A stretch of 64,000 bases of DNA, taken from Lodderomyces elongisporus (Eukaryota > Ascomycota > Pichiomycetes > Serinales > Debaryomycetaceae). The stretch is from assembly GCF_030384665.1 (NCBI RefSeq), contig NC_083676.1, positions 744,001 through 808,000 on the forward strand, in the 5' to 3' direction. A model generated the notes under the pieces. The model was not told where the DNA came from, did not search any database, and saw only the letters and a program-made list of their open reading frames with translations. Numbering within the stretch: the first letter of the stretch is position 1; each line of letters opens with the position of its first letter. The translations under genes and the position numbers were made by a program. Below, one piece after another: positions 54,606 to 64,000 of this stretch.

Positions 54606-55733
54606 TCAAGAGGTTGCTAGACTATTGTACTGCGGACTTTGATACTCATACTCGTTTTGATATTTTCCCATATTGTCCTTTAAAAATACCAACAAGTGCT
54701 CCAATTCCAGTACCAACACACTTATACTTAGTGAATCCATGGTAGTTTGACTTATCAAACTGGGAAACAGAACCAACAACCTCAAAAGGTGCTCAAACCC
54801 ATAAACCTTACTTTGACAGTGACTCCTGCTACTCGACCCTTCAGCATCTCCAGGTTGGTACTGGCTGTAGCTTATTACATTTCTCTTTAGAAAATCCAAG
54901 TATTGCAAATTTTCATGCTTGTAAAGCAAAAGCAAACTTAAAGACTTGTTGAAATATATCTCTAGCCCATGCAATATCTCCAACAAGATACCCAATTGAT
55001 GTTTATCCAATACTTCTTTTCGCAGATTTCGATAGTCTTGCAATATAGTGTGAACAGAATAGTTGTTGCTGGGTAACTTGACCAATTTCTTATCCTTTGT
55101 TATATATTGCCAATCATTGACCAAAACATACTTCAACTCTGGTGGAAATTTCAAATTGATATTTGATGTTTTCCTTCTCAGTTCTCCACCACCACCACCA
55201 CCACCATTGCTGCTATTGCTGCTAGCATTACTACTGCCACTGCCACTCGTTCTTTGCCTCTTTGACGCATTACCACCTCCACCGTTGCTACTGCTGCTGC
55301 TGCTGCTGCTGTTGCCGTTACCGTTACCGCTTCTACTCCCGCCTTCTCCTCTACTCTTGGACCCACTTTTGCTCCCACCCTTGCCATTCCCGCTGGATTT
55401 AGTCGACTCTTCCTTTTTGACTTTTTTCTTCTTTGTCAATTGCTCCAACTCCAACTTTTTGAATTTGTTCTCCTCATTTATTTCCAACACTCTTTCCTCT
55501 CCAACCCACTCGTCCCACTTGGCATTCCATCCTTGGTAATGTAACAAAAAGCAATTTAAGCCATCCCATTTTGCAGCGTCAAACTTGGCACCTTGTTGTT
55601 CAAAAGTTTCCTGTTGATTATCATTATTGAGAACAAATGACTCAGTAGCTTGTTTTGTCTTGATAATCTTAGCCTCGTAAATAAGTGGGCCGTGATAAGC
55701 GTAAACTATTTGGTTTGGCGAATATGAAACCAT
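54606..55733 (-). CDS. EAF3: Eaf3, chromodomain/MRG subunit of NuA4 and Rpd3S
   Basis: I start at the ATG at 55733 (MVSYSPNQIVYAYHGPLIYEAKI), giving 375 aa. The frame continues upstream to 55982 but that part is T-rich leader sequence. Eaf3 reads H3K36 methylation within the NuA4 acetyltransferase and Rpd3S deacetylase. Visible: a chromo-barrel domain at residues 1-105 with HYQGWNAKWDEWV, a Lys-rich then Ser/Gly/Asn linker at about 108-200 (poly-Ser, poly-Gly), and the MRG domain from about 205 to the end (LKFPPELKYVLVNDW onward). S. cerevisiae Eaf3 is 401 aa. Confidence 0.93.
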   Translation of the reverse strand: MVSYSPNQIVYAYHGPLIYEAKIIKTKQATESFVLNNDNQQETFEQQGAKFDAAKWDGLNCFLLHYQGWNAKWDEWVGEERVLEINEENKFKKLELEQLTKKKKVKKEESTKSSGNGKGGSKSGSKSRGEGGSRSGNGNGNSSSSSSSSNGGGGNASKRQRTSGSGSSNASSNSSNGGGGGGGELRRKTSNINLKFPPELKYVLVNDWQYITKDKKLVKLPSNNYSVHTILQDYRNLRKEVLDKHQLGILLEILHGLEIYFNKSLSLLLLYKHENLQYLDFLKRNVISYSQYQPGDAEGSSSRSHCQSKVYGFEHLLRLLVLFPSLISQTTMDSLSISVLVLELEHLLVFLKDNMGKYQNEYEYQSPQYNSLATS

Positions 55734-57301
55734 TCTTTGTTTTGTTTCCAATTTAATAAGGAAAATGAAGACAAAAGGAAATGAAAAAAAAAAAAAGAAA
55801 GAAAGAAAACAAGAAATAAGGTAGGAAAGATGTAATAAAATGAAAAGAAAAGAAAAAGGAAAGGAAAGGAAAGGAAAGGAAAAGGGCTTTAGTGTGTGTG
55901 TGTGTGTGTATGTGTGTGTGTATGTGTGTGTGTGTAGAAAATGAATAGTGTAGTTTAAACAAGAGTGAAGAGAAAGATTCAAAGTCTTTAATTTGGCATT
56001 ACATTTCTATTCTTTTCTATTCATTTTTCCCTTTTTCTTTCTCCATAGAGAGCGCGTTCTTCTTCATAAATGAATACACCCTCAAGAGATACCAGTTTTG
56101 CACAAATGTTGATTTGGAGTATATGCTACAATTGTCTTGGTGAACACAAGGTAATATAAAAGGTAAGCTAATAGGTATTGTGCTTGCGAATTGACATCAT
56201 CTTTGCCAAATCTCGTGTGGGTGGCTATAACATTGGCAGTATCGAGCCGACATTTCAACATATTTGTTAAATGAATTAGCTGCTAGGATTTGCATAAATA
56301 CTGAACTTATGCAAAAAGTCATTGCACATGCGGAATGTTAAGCACTATATAGATTAGTTTCATGGAGAATGCACCAAGTATGCATTTGTCTATATGTATT
56401 TCTTTACATGTGTATAGAGAGGAGAGAGAAGGAGAAGGAGAAAGGGACTCGATTCAATTATCTTGTTGTACTCTTCTCTTCGATCAAAGTATATTGAATA
56501 GCAGAAAATTGAAAGAGAGAAAAAAAAAAAAAAAGAAAGAAAAAATTGTATTAAGTCATTTCTTATATTCGAAAGATGTATTTATATATGACTGCTTCGT
56601 GTTGATATTTGAGGCACATCAATATTTGTAGGTTAACTATTTCCATCTCATTTTTGTTTTTCAATTGTTGATAGGAGTAGTCGAGCCGTACGGTGGAGAT
56701 TACTGTGATTTGAAAAATAAGTAAAGCCGAGAAGAAAAAGACGAAGGAAAGAGAGGAGGAAAATTAAACAAGTGACTAAAAAAAAAGACAAAAAAAAGAC
56801 AAAAAAAAGTGACAAAAAAAAGTGACAAAAAAAAGTGACAAAAAAGTTGATAGAAAAAGTTGATAAAAATGAGAGTGTGAATAAACAACAAACTAAAGTC
56901 AAGAAAGTACAAACCAAATTACAGCAACCACATTAAAAAAACACTCACTCACTCACTCACTCACTCTGAAGTACCTTGTCACCCACGATATTTCTATCAA
57001 TCAGGTGCTATAGAATATTGGGACACCAAATCAATAAGTACCACTGCTTCCCAGAATCAGCTTGTTGCTTCATTTCCGGGATAATATTAAGTTGTGGAGA
57101 GCTTCATAATAAATATTCCCCACAAAGAGCAATTACAACAAATTAAAACATCACTTGGTCAATACTTTTTTAACGCATCTTTTTGCCAAAGTTTTTGTTG
57201 TGTGTTTTTCTTTCAATTTTCTGCTTATAATTTTGTTATTTTTTTTTTCATTATTATTATTTTGATTCTTTTACTCCGAATCTGTTCCCACAACCAATGA
57301 A
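55734..57301. promoter_or_regulatory. Divergent EAF3/YCK3 intergenic region
   Basis: About 1.57 kb. Contains AAAGG repeats (55843-55882), a (GT)n run (55891-55934), GTGACAAAAAAAA repeats (56785-56850) and a CACT repeat (56941-56967). Small open frames here are products of these repeats. No gene is supported. Confidence 0.55.
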
Positions 57302-58663
57302 ATGTCTCAATCATCCAGCATAGTAGGTGTTCATTACAAGGTGGGCAAAAAGATTGGCGAAGGTTCATTTGGGATCATTTTTGAAGGTATAAATATCTTA
57401 AACAATCAACAGGTGGCAATCAAGTTTGAGCCGAGAAAATGTGAGGCACCACAGTTGAGAGACGAATACAGGTCATATAGAATTTTGAACAATACGCGGG
57501 GGATCCCACAAGCTTATTTCTTTGGGCAAGAAGGTGTGCATTCAATCTTGATTATCGACTTATTGGGGCCATCTTTAGAGGATTTGTTTGATTGGTGTCA
57601 TCGTAAATTTAGTATCAAGACTGTGCTTCAAGTTTCTAAGCAGATGATCCAACGAGTTGAATCGATCCATGAGCATAATTTGATATATCGTGATATTAAA
57701 CCTGATAATTTCCTCATTGGAAGGCCAGATACTGCAGAAGCCAACAATATATTTGTTGTTGATTTTGGGATGGCAAAACAGTATCGAGATCCAAGGAGCA
57801 AGAATCATATACCTTATAGGGAGAAGAAAGCGTTGAGTGGTACTGCGCGGTACATGTCAATCAATACCCATTTGGGGAGAGAGCAGCTGAGAAGGGATGA
57901 TTTGGAAAGCTTGGGACATGTGTTTATGTATTTTCTTCGTGGTTCATTACCGTGGCAAGGGTTGAAAGCACCAACTAATAAGCAAAAATATGAAAAGATT
58001 GGTATGAAGAAGCAAACTACGCCCATTAACGAATTGTGCTATGGTTTACCAATTCAATTTGCCCAGTATTTGACGTATGTACGCAACTTGAAGTTCGATG
58101 AAGATCCAGATTACAAGTATCTCATCGGTCTTATGGATAAGGCGATGGCGACCCTCGGCATTGAGGAAGATGGCCATTATGACTGGATGGATTTGAACAA
58201 TGGCAGAGGCTGGGACGCTGCATTAAATAAAAAGGCTAATTTACATGGGTATGGCAATCCGCATCCAGCAAGAAAAGCGCATCAAGTACAACACAACAAC
58301 CATAACACATATCTGCATCAACAACAGCAATCGCTGCTGCACCAGCCACTATTGGGAAGAGCTTCTGCCTCCTACGACAATTCGAGATATAAGAAACATG
58401 GGTATCAAGCAATTCAACAACAACAACAGCAGCAGCAGCAACAGCAGCAACCAGATAAATTTCTGCAATCGATATTAGCTATACACAATGAGCAGAATCG
58501 GTTTATGAAAAATGGTGGTGGGAATAGAGATAGAGATAGAAATGGAGAAGAGGCAGACATGCGGAATAGTGGAAATCGAGATCTTATTGGGGACACGTTA
58601 CATTCCGATACTTCCAGCTTTAACAGGAAAAAAAGCCGGTCTTGTTTCTTCTGTTGCTGGTAA
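57302..58663 (+). CDS. YCK3: Palmitoylated casein kinase 1, Yck3 type
   Basis: The product is 453 aa. The CK1 kinase domain spans residues 8-290: glycine loop IGEGSFG, VAIKFEPR with the ATP lysine, the Tyr-Arg-Asp catalytic loop (IYRDIKPDNFL), DFG, and the CK1 signature ending RRDDLES. Similarity is closest to S. cerevisiae Yck3 (start MSQSSSIVGVHY, HYDWMDLN motif). The Gln/His/Asn-rich tail ends SCFFCCW, a cysteine cluster expected to be palmitoylated, which places it on the vacuole where Yck3 phosphorylates HOPS subunit Vps41. Codon 196 (57887-57889) is CTG where the family has an invariant Ser in EQSRRDD, supporting CUG-Ser decoding. Confidence 0.94.
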   Translation: MSQSSSIVGVHYKVGKKIGEGSFGIIFEGINILNNQQVAIKFEPRKCEAPQLRDEYRSYRILNNTRGIPQAYFFGQEGVHSILIIDLLGPSLEDLFDWCHRKFSIKTVLQVSKQMIQRVESIHEHNLIYRDIKPDNFLIGRPDTAEANNIFVVDFGMAKQYRDPRSKNHIPYREKKALSGTARYMSINTHLGREQLRRDDLESLGHVFMYFLRGSLPWQGLKAPTNKQKYEKIGMKKQTTPINELCYGLPIQFAQYLTYVRNLKFDEDPDYKYLIGLMDKAMATLGIEEDGHYDWMDLNNGRGWDAALNKKANLHGYGNPHPARKAHQVQHNNHNTYLHQQQQSLLHQPLLGRASASYDNSRYKKHGYQAIQQQQQQQQQQQQPDKFLQSILAIHNEQNRFMKNGGGNRDRDRNGEEADMRNSGNRDLIGDTLHSDTSSFNRKKSRSCFFCCW

Positions 58664-59188
58664 ATGATAACTACTATATGTAAACTAGTGTGGCGGGAAA
58701 AGTGAAAAAGGAAAAAAGGAAAAAATATCAAAAAATCAAAAAATCAAAAAATCAACGGCATCATTAGTTCCTATTTTTGCTTCTGCTTCTGTTTCTACTT
58801 CTACTGCTATTTCTACTTCTTCTTTGGTCTAAGTATGATCTAATACATTTTCAAATGCATAAAGTCTTGTAAAAGATTTTATCTTTATTGTATCATTTAC
58901 TTCACTATACAAAACCTAAAAGAAAAAAAAAATCGACTCTTTGACCAGCAAATAACATCAACAATAACATCCACTTTCAAGTGGTGAGTGAAAAACAACA
59001 ACTAAAGGGAAACTCAACAAATCCAAATGTCACACACAAGGTGGTTGCCACGTCATTTGCCTTCTTTTTATATATTTTGCTTGCGTGCACATTTGTTTGT
59101 TTGCTTGTTTGTTCATTTTTTTTTGTTTTTTTAATTTATTTTGTATTCTTGGATTGGCTTAGGCAAATGAGGTTCCATTGTTATCAAT
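58664..59188. other. 3'-3' intergenic region downstream of YCK3
   Basis: Convergent ends of YCK3 and the small gene at 59189. CAAAAAAT repeats (58727-58755), TTCTACTTCTACT-type repeats (58780-58820) and GTTTGTTTG repeats (59090-59115). No gene is supported. Confidence 0.65.
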
Positions 59189-59569
59189 CTACTCTTCTGA
59201 AGCAACACTGTTGAACCTCGATCTGTTCAACTGCGAGTCGTCAACAATAGGCATGGAGTCCTTGTCAAAAGCGCCAACTTTCTGACCTACAAAAGGTTGC
59301 TTGTCATCAGCAGAATCAAGAGAACCACTAACTGCGCCACCTCCCATCATGGTCATGTCACCTTGCTCTGAAGAGACACTACCTTTCCTCATCTGTTCCT
59401 CCTTAACAGCGTTTCTGGGCAACCAGTAGTTATTGTTGTTAGGTGTGCTATGGTAACTGTAAAACTTTCCAGAGTTAACTTGAGAGCCACCATCATAACG
59501 TGGTTTTGTGTGACCGCCATTAAACTTGGCATGGACTCTTGAAAAGATATTGTCAAACAAGTCTGGCAT
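59189..59569 (-). CDS. Small hydrophilic protein of unknown function
   Basis: The product is 126 aa from the ATG at 59569. The start MPDLFDNIFSRVHAKFN is predicted amphipathic. The rest is polar and probably disordered, with Ser-rich, potentially phosphorylated sites (RKGSVSS, RFNSVAS) and no cysteines. I do not recognise the family. It is credited because the composition is non-repetitive, the frame is clean, it has its own upstream region of over 1 kb, and the RxxS-type sites look protein-like. It could be a lineage-specific signalling target. Confidence 0.6.
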   Translation of the reverse strand: MPDLFDNIFSRVHAKFNGGHTKPRYDGGSQVNSGKFYSYHSTPNNNNYWLPRNAVKEEQMRKGSVSSEQGDMTMMGGGAVSGSLDSADDKQPFVGQKVGAFDKDSMPIVDDSQLNRSRFNSVASEE

Positions 59570-61038
59570 TGTGGATCCGTGTGTAGATATAGCTTTAAGT
59601 ATATTAATATATTAATATATATATATATATATATATATTATGTATGTATGTGTTTATGAATATGATTAAATGTGATTCAATAAATAATTTATATTGACGA
59701 TAGAAGATTTAAAAAGAATAGAGCTTGCTATAAACAATCAGAGATGAAAGAGAAATAAGCTGTTTATTTATATACTCTTTCTGTTGAGTATCTAAGAGTC
59801 CATATTGAGGATTGAAAAACAGTGAGGAGGGGGGGGGGGGGAATACAGATAAAAGTTGGAAAAAAAAATGGATGATGGTGTGTTTTGAAGGAAGGAGGAA
59901 AGTGGTGGAGCAAGTATAGCAGAATAGAGCAAAATGGGAAATAGAGGAAGGAGGAGCTTGTACATAAGAAGAAACGACGTTGGTGAAGGATGACTTAGTA
60001 ATGGAGCGGAGTAAAGTATGGTAGAGTATGGTAAAGTATGGTGAAGCACGCACCTAAGTGTCTTAGTAATGCGGAGAAGCAGACTAGGCAAAGACAGACA
60101 GAGCAATCAGTGGCATTATGTATGGGGCCTAAAGAGTTTCCCTCTTCTTCTTCCCACGACCCAAAAAATGAAAAAGAAATGAACAAGGTTCTTATATGCA
60201 TGAATAGACACTATCAGTAGAGAAATAGTTTTCAGGAGGGGGGTGAGGGGAGGAGAATAATAGTGAAGATAGAGATTGCGATAAGGGGTAAGAGATATAG
60301 AAATAAGGAGTATGGGATAAAGGATGATATGGTGGATAATCACAGTGACACTACCTCTTCTCAACGTAAGGCGGATATTGAGCTATTGAAGCAGCGGAGT
60401 TAGAGGTGTACAACCAAAACGTATTCTGTGGCGTAGCAATGGAGAATCACCCCTGTTGATACTGGTCTTATATCACAGAGTCTTCAGCCTTTGCACCAAC
60501 CCCTTCATTTTTCTCATTTTTCTTTATTTCGTCTTCGATTATTTATAGTTACAAGAAAGAAAAGTTATCTTTCTTTTTTTCTTTTTTTACATTGATCCTC
60601 AAATGAACATATATTTGAATAGAAGAATCAATGGTTGCAATGGATCTGTTTACTAGAATTCACTCTTGTTGTATGGAAAACAAGAAATCTCTTCAAAATC
60701 AACCAGTGCTTTCTCATTTCTTGTCATGTCTTGTCTTGTCTTGTCTTGTCTTGTCTTGTCTTGTCTTGTCTTGTCTTGTCTTGTCTTGTCTTGTCTTTTC
60801 TTGTCTTGTCTTTTCTTGCCGTTTCCTTTCAATTCGTTTTGTTTTGTTTCCTTCTTTCTATTTGGTTAATCCTTATTTGCCATTAAAAGTTTACTTGATA
60901 AAAGTTGACGTTCTACACGATACAAAGAGATGTTGTTGCATATTTAGTGTCTCCTATTATCAATTTGTTTTATTAATAGTTGCAGTTTATAAAACTTGGT
61001 CACCATGACTCTTTAACAATCGACACTTTACACCGCAA
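59570..61038. other. Intergenic region upstream of the small gene
   Basis: About 1.47 kb. Contains (TA)n (59615-59638), a G-run of 12 (59830-59841), GTATGGTA repeats (60015-60045) and the CTTGT pentamer run (60727-60796). T-rich sequence at 60560-60595. Small open frames in this stretch are low-complexity. No gene or RNA is recognised. Confidence 0.5.
60727..60796. repeat. (CTTGT)n pentamer minisatellite
   Basis: About 13 near-perfect units of CTTGT, followed by CTTTTCTTGT variants to about 60820. Confidence 0.93.
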
Positions 61039-61947
61039 TCAGCTCAAAAACACATGTTTGAAAGCTTCCTTTGCATTTTTAGTTATTATATTGCCGTGGC
61101 AGAGAACAATTGCGTTGAAATCCAAAGCTCCAATGGCTTCCAACCCGGCTTTACTCTGGGCTTTATTGACAATCTTGTTAAACATATACTTACCGACTTT
61201 GGAATATGGGTGCAAGTACCTTGTTGGATAGGACCAGCCAGTGTGTGGATTGTAGTTCTCGGGATACCCAGTGGCTGGTGAAAATTGCTCTTGCTGTTCG
61301 TTTTTTGCGCCCAAATTGAACAACAAGTCGGCTTCAAACAATACTTTGCTCTTCTTTTCTACTGCAACCAACTCCGAATTAGCATGGTACGGCAAGTAGA
61401 CAAACTCAAAATTATCAACAATAACATCGTCATCAATCAACTTTCTCAAATCTTCACCCGCAATCACTTTATTGCCCAAACTTTCGGTGAATACAACATC
61501 CAAGTCAACTTTCTCTGTCTTTTCGGGACCAATAATCTTGGCCTGTGGAAATTTCTCCTTGAAAACACTGGCCGCCATGTTATGTTCGCGATCGGGAACA
61601 ATCACGTAATCAATCCTGATATCTGCCTCGGTTTTGGCACCAGTAAACTTTTGAATTACTTCGAGCACCTGTGGTGAGTATGGCAACGGACTCCAAATCA
61701 CCACTCTTTCTCTGCTGCTCTTGTCTCCAGCAACACCAACACCAACACCAACATTGGTATCAGCACCAGCAGTAGCACCAGCATTTGCATTTGCATTTGC
61801 AACTGGTGTAGTAGTGGCGGGAAATTTCAAGATAGCCATTCGGGCTCCGAAATTGATCCTATCAAACCTCGTAAACGCGGTTGAGGCAAGTAGTATGTTT
61901 TCAGTCAATGACTTGGTGGTGATCTTCAAATTTGTTGGATAACCCAT
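61039..61947 (-). CDS. DUF4336 family protein (metallo-beta-lactamase-like fold)
   Basis: The product is 302 aa from the ATG at 61947. An Ala/Asn/Gly low-complexity insert lies at about 48-75. The remainder resembles DUF4336 proteins, distant metallo-beta-lactamase-fold relatives: VIWSPLPYSPQVLEVIQKF, then YVIVPDREHNMAASVFKEKFPQAKIIGPEK with the typical H-N-x-x-A-x-x-F-x-x-x-F-P-x-A pattern, and YLPYHANSELV. The canonical HxHxDH zinc motif is not seen, as in most of this family. A C-terminal segment ends ALDFNAIVLCHGNIIT. No function is established; the name rests on motif recall, not on a search. Confidence 0.7.
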   Translation of the reverse strand: MGYPTNLKITTKSLTENILLASTAFTRFDRINFGARMAILKFPATTTPVANANANAGATAGADTNVGVGVGVAGDKSSRERVVIWSPLPYSPQVLEVIQKFTGAKTEADIRIDYVIVPDREHNMAASVFKEKFPQAKIIGPEKTEKVDLDVVFTESLGNKVIAGEDLRKLIDDDVIVDNFEFVYLPYHANSELVAVEKKSKVLFEADLLFNLGAKNEQQEQFSPATGYPENYNPHTGWSYPTRYLHPYSKVGKYMFNKIVNKAQSKAGLEAIGALDFNAIVLCHGNIITKNAKEAFKHVFLS

Positions 61948-63491
61948 TGTAAATGATATTTGTTGTGTTGTGCGTGTTTGAATGGCGTATCTTTTCCTTT
62001 TTTGTTAATTTGTTTAGCTCAAGATTTAATAATACTTATATTATTGTTAATAATATTATTAATATTATTTTGTTGTTTTGTTTTGTTTTTTTCGGCAAAA
62101 GACCCTGGTCAATGGAGTGCTATAAATACTTTTCACATTCAATTTGATAAGAGTAAATCTCCATACAAAATTGTTTTTTTTTTTTCCTTCTTCTTTTTTT
62201 TTTTCTTCAAGTTTTAGTTTTAGCTTTAGCTTTGTTTAGCTTTGTTTAGCTTTGTTTAGCTTTGTTTAGCTTTGTTTAGCTTTGTTTAGCTTTAGCTTTG
62301 TTTCAATTCTATAATGATTGCTGCAACTGGTCTAGTTGTGTTAGTGTCACTGTTATCGCACCTCCGTCACCTTCGTTGCCCTCATCGCCATCCTCATTAC
62401 TACATTCTGAAGATCACGTAAGCAACTTTATGTGGGGAGCAATTATGTATGGCTGTGAAGCCGCATCCATATATGAATCTAGAACGTACCTGCTCTGGCG
62501 CCGAGGAAGCAGTTAGAAAAAATAAAAAATAAAAAAAATAAAAACAAAATTAAATTTTAACACCTAAAATACATTCAACCATAATTGTTTAGATGAGGAA
62601 CTACATTTTGAGGAACCATGTAGAGGGTTCGTTAAAAGAGAATTATAAACACCATTACTAAGCAAAGAGCATTCTGGACCAAAGTTTTTATACCATAGGC
62701 TATCTAAGTTCTGTCACTTTGTGTATAGCAAAAGGGTTTTCAGTTCTTCTTGCTTTAATTTTTCTTTTTTTCTTTTTTTTTTTTTGCTTTTTGCTTTTTG
62801 CTTTTTGCTTTTTGTTTCTTTGTTGTTATTGCTATTTCTTATCTACCGGTCCAGCCTGTTTTGCCGGAACGACAAGTGAGTGAGATTTATCCGATATTTT
62901 ATTCTGCAGAAGATAATATATAAAAACTGGAACAAAAAAAAAATTATACTAAAAAAAGTGATACTAAAAAAGTCAAAAGTAATCACCCGAGAATCTCTAG
63001 TAGCAGATTATCCGATAAGCTTTAGTTTAACTACACTTTTGAGACTTGGGCCCAACGCCCATTTTTGTTGCAATACTGGGTAAACTGTTGCTAAGTATAT
63101 CGTCTAGGTATAGTACCACTTTTAACACCATTCCGAACCTCGATTATTGCAATGAACTGACGATTAAACCACTCCATTGTTGGCAAAGATCATCGATATA
63201 CAGCTACAATAGAGTATTCTGTTTAGTCGGGAACGGTTTAGTCAGCTAATTGTTTATAAACACAGTCAAATAACCCGCTATGACATATAAAGCAGTTCCC
63301 AACCTTACATTACTTTACTTTACTTTACTTTATTTTTTTTTACATTCTTTTTCTTTACTCCAAAATAATCTAATCTAGTAATATTGTAATTTACGGAGCA
63401 TCGCCTGTTGTAGTTTCTCCAATAGAATAGAGAGCACTTTTGTGCCTCAAAATCCACCAGTTGCAGTGGATCATACTTTCGAAAACTACAA

Positions 63492-63533
<42 letters not shown>

Positions 63534-64000
63534 TTGCATGATAAAAAGCCAGTTCAATTTTATAACCATTGACTGACAATGTGGCTAAAAGCAAAACAAA
63601 ACTCCAATTCACCTCAACTTGGCTCATTACTTTATAGATGCAAATATCCTCTTACTGGACAAGCACTACCCTCAGTGAATTAATAAACATTGTTTGTACC
63701 TATAAAAAAAAAATTAATAAATAAAAGAATAAAACAGAAAAAAAAAACTCTTGAAAACTTATGGCCTTACTTACAAGCAAAAGGAATTTACACTACCTAT
63801 ACAGTATTTCGTTTTCTTTATTTTTTTTTTTTTGTTTTTTTACTTTCTGTTCAGTTAAGTTTAGTTTAGTATAGTTAAGTTTAGTTAAGTATAGTTAAAG
63901 TTGATTAAGTTTGGTTTATGTTCACAACAAAGCTTCGGAGGAATTCGCCTCTTCCAGAATAAAATTTTAAAAAAAGTTTAGTCAATTCTTTCAAAAACCT
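61948..64000. other. Right-hand region without a supported gene
   Basis: About 2.05 kb. The left 350 bp should hold the promoter of the DUF4336 gene, with T-runs at 62170-62210. Also present: a 10-bp TTTAGCTTTG repeat (62225-62300), GCTTTTT repeats (62783-62815), ACTTT repeats (63311-63330), a (TA)n run (63496-63530) and GTTTAGTTAAGT-type repeats (63850-63905). The stretch 62830-63270 is non-repetitive but has no open frame over 70 codons and no tRNA-like fold that I recognise. Confidence 0.5.

Noticed and set aside
55734..55982. N-terminal extension of EAF3 upstream of 55733
   Set aside because: Encoded by C/T- and GT-repeats; family proteins start right at the chromo barrel, which matches the ATG at 55733.

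Overview
This is nuclear DNA of a budding yeast of the CUG-Ser (CTG) clade. The genes are compact, intronless and fungal (PEX17, MGS1, TIF4631, RPT6, JEM1, APE3, RGI1, EAF3, YCK3). A CTG codon at 57887-57889 sits exactly at the invariant serine of the casein kinase 1 motif EQSRRDDLES, so CUG is best read as serine. The abundance of poly-Gln, poly-Asn and minisatellite tracts would fit Lodderomyces elongisporus or a close relative, but the species is an inference.

Layout. 1-11.6 kb: end of an acidic nuclear-type protein, PEX17, MGS1, TIF4631 (eIF4G), a small Cys-rich membrane protein and RPT6. 12.0-46.7 kb: a 34.6 kb accessory block. It begins with one diverged gene (13606-15279) and continues as a tandem array of nine almost identical units of about 3.37 kb, each with one minus-strand gene of 460-464 codons. 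47.2-62 kb: ordinary genes again (JEM1, APE3, RGI1, EAF3, YCK3, an unknown small gene, a DUF4336 gene). The last 2 kb holds no gene I can support.

The array is the remarkable part. I read the ten products as phosphatidylinositol-phosphate kinase (PIPK) fold proteins. The nucleotide-loop/strand region, the segment leading into the 'xDYSLLVGI' motif, the 'IID' motif and the 'PxxYAxxF' helix can all be aligned in order. In all ten the ATP-binding lysine position is tyrosine, the DYSLL aspartate is Gly or Asn, and the DLKGS region is replaced by a length-variable Asn/Thr repeat. They look like pseudokinases. The promoter side (about 853 bp) of the diverged gene appears identical to that of the array genes, and a 273-bp downstream block is about 98.5% identical, although the proteins share only about 35-40% identity by eye. 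A 78-bp direct repeat flanks the whole ten-gene block and is absent between units.

The array copies differ, as far as I can read, only in four length-variable sites (a poly-T tract, a coding hexamer, a 14-bp promoter repeat, one 12-bp deletion). The three left copies share one state and the six right copies another. This points to recent amplification with local homogenisation. No rRNA, tRNA or CRISPR was recognised, and no transposase or reverse transcriptase was seen.
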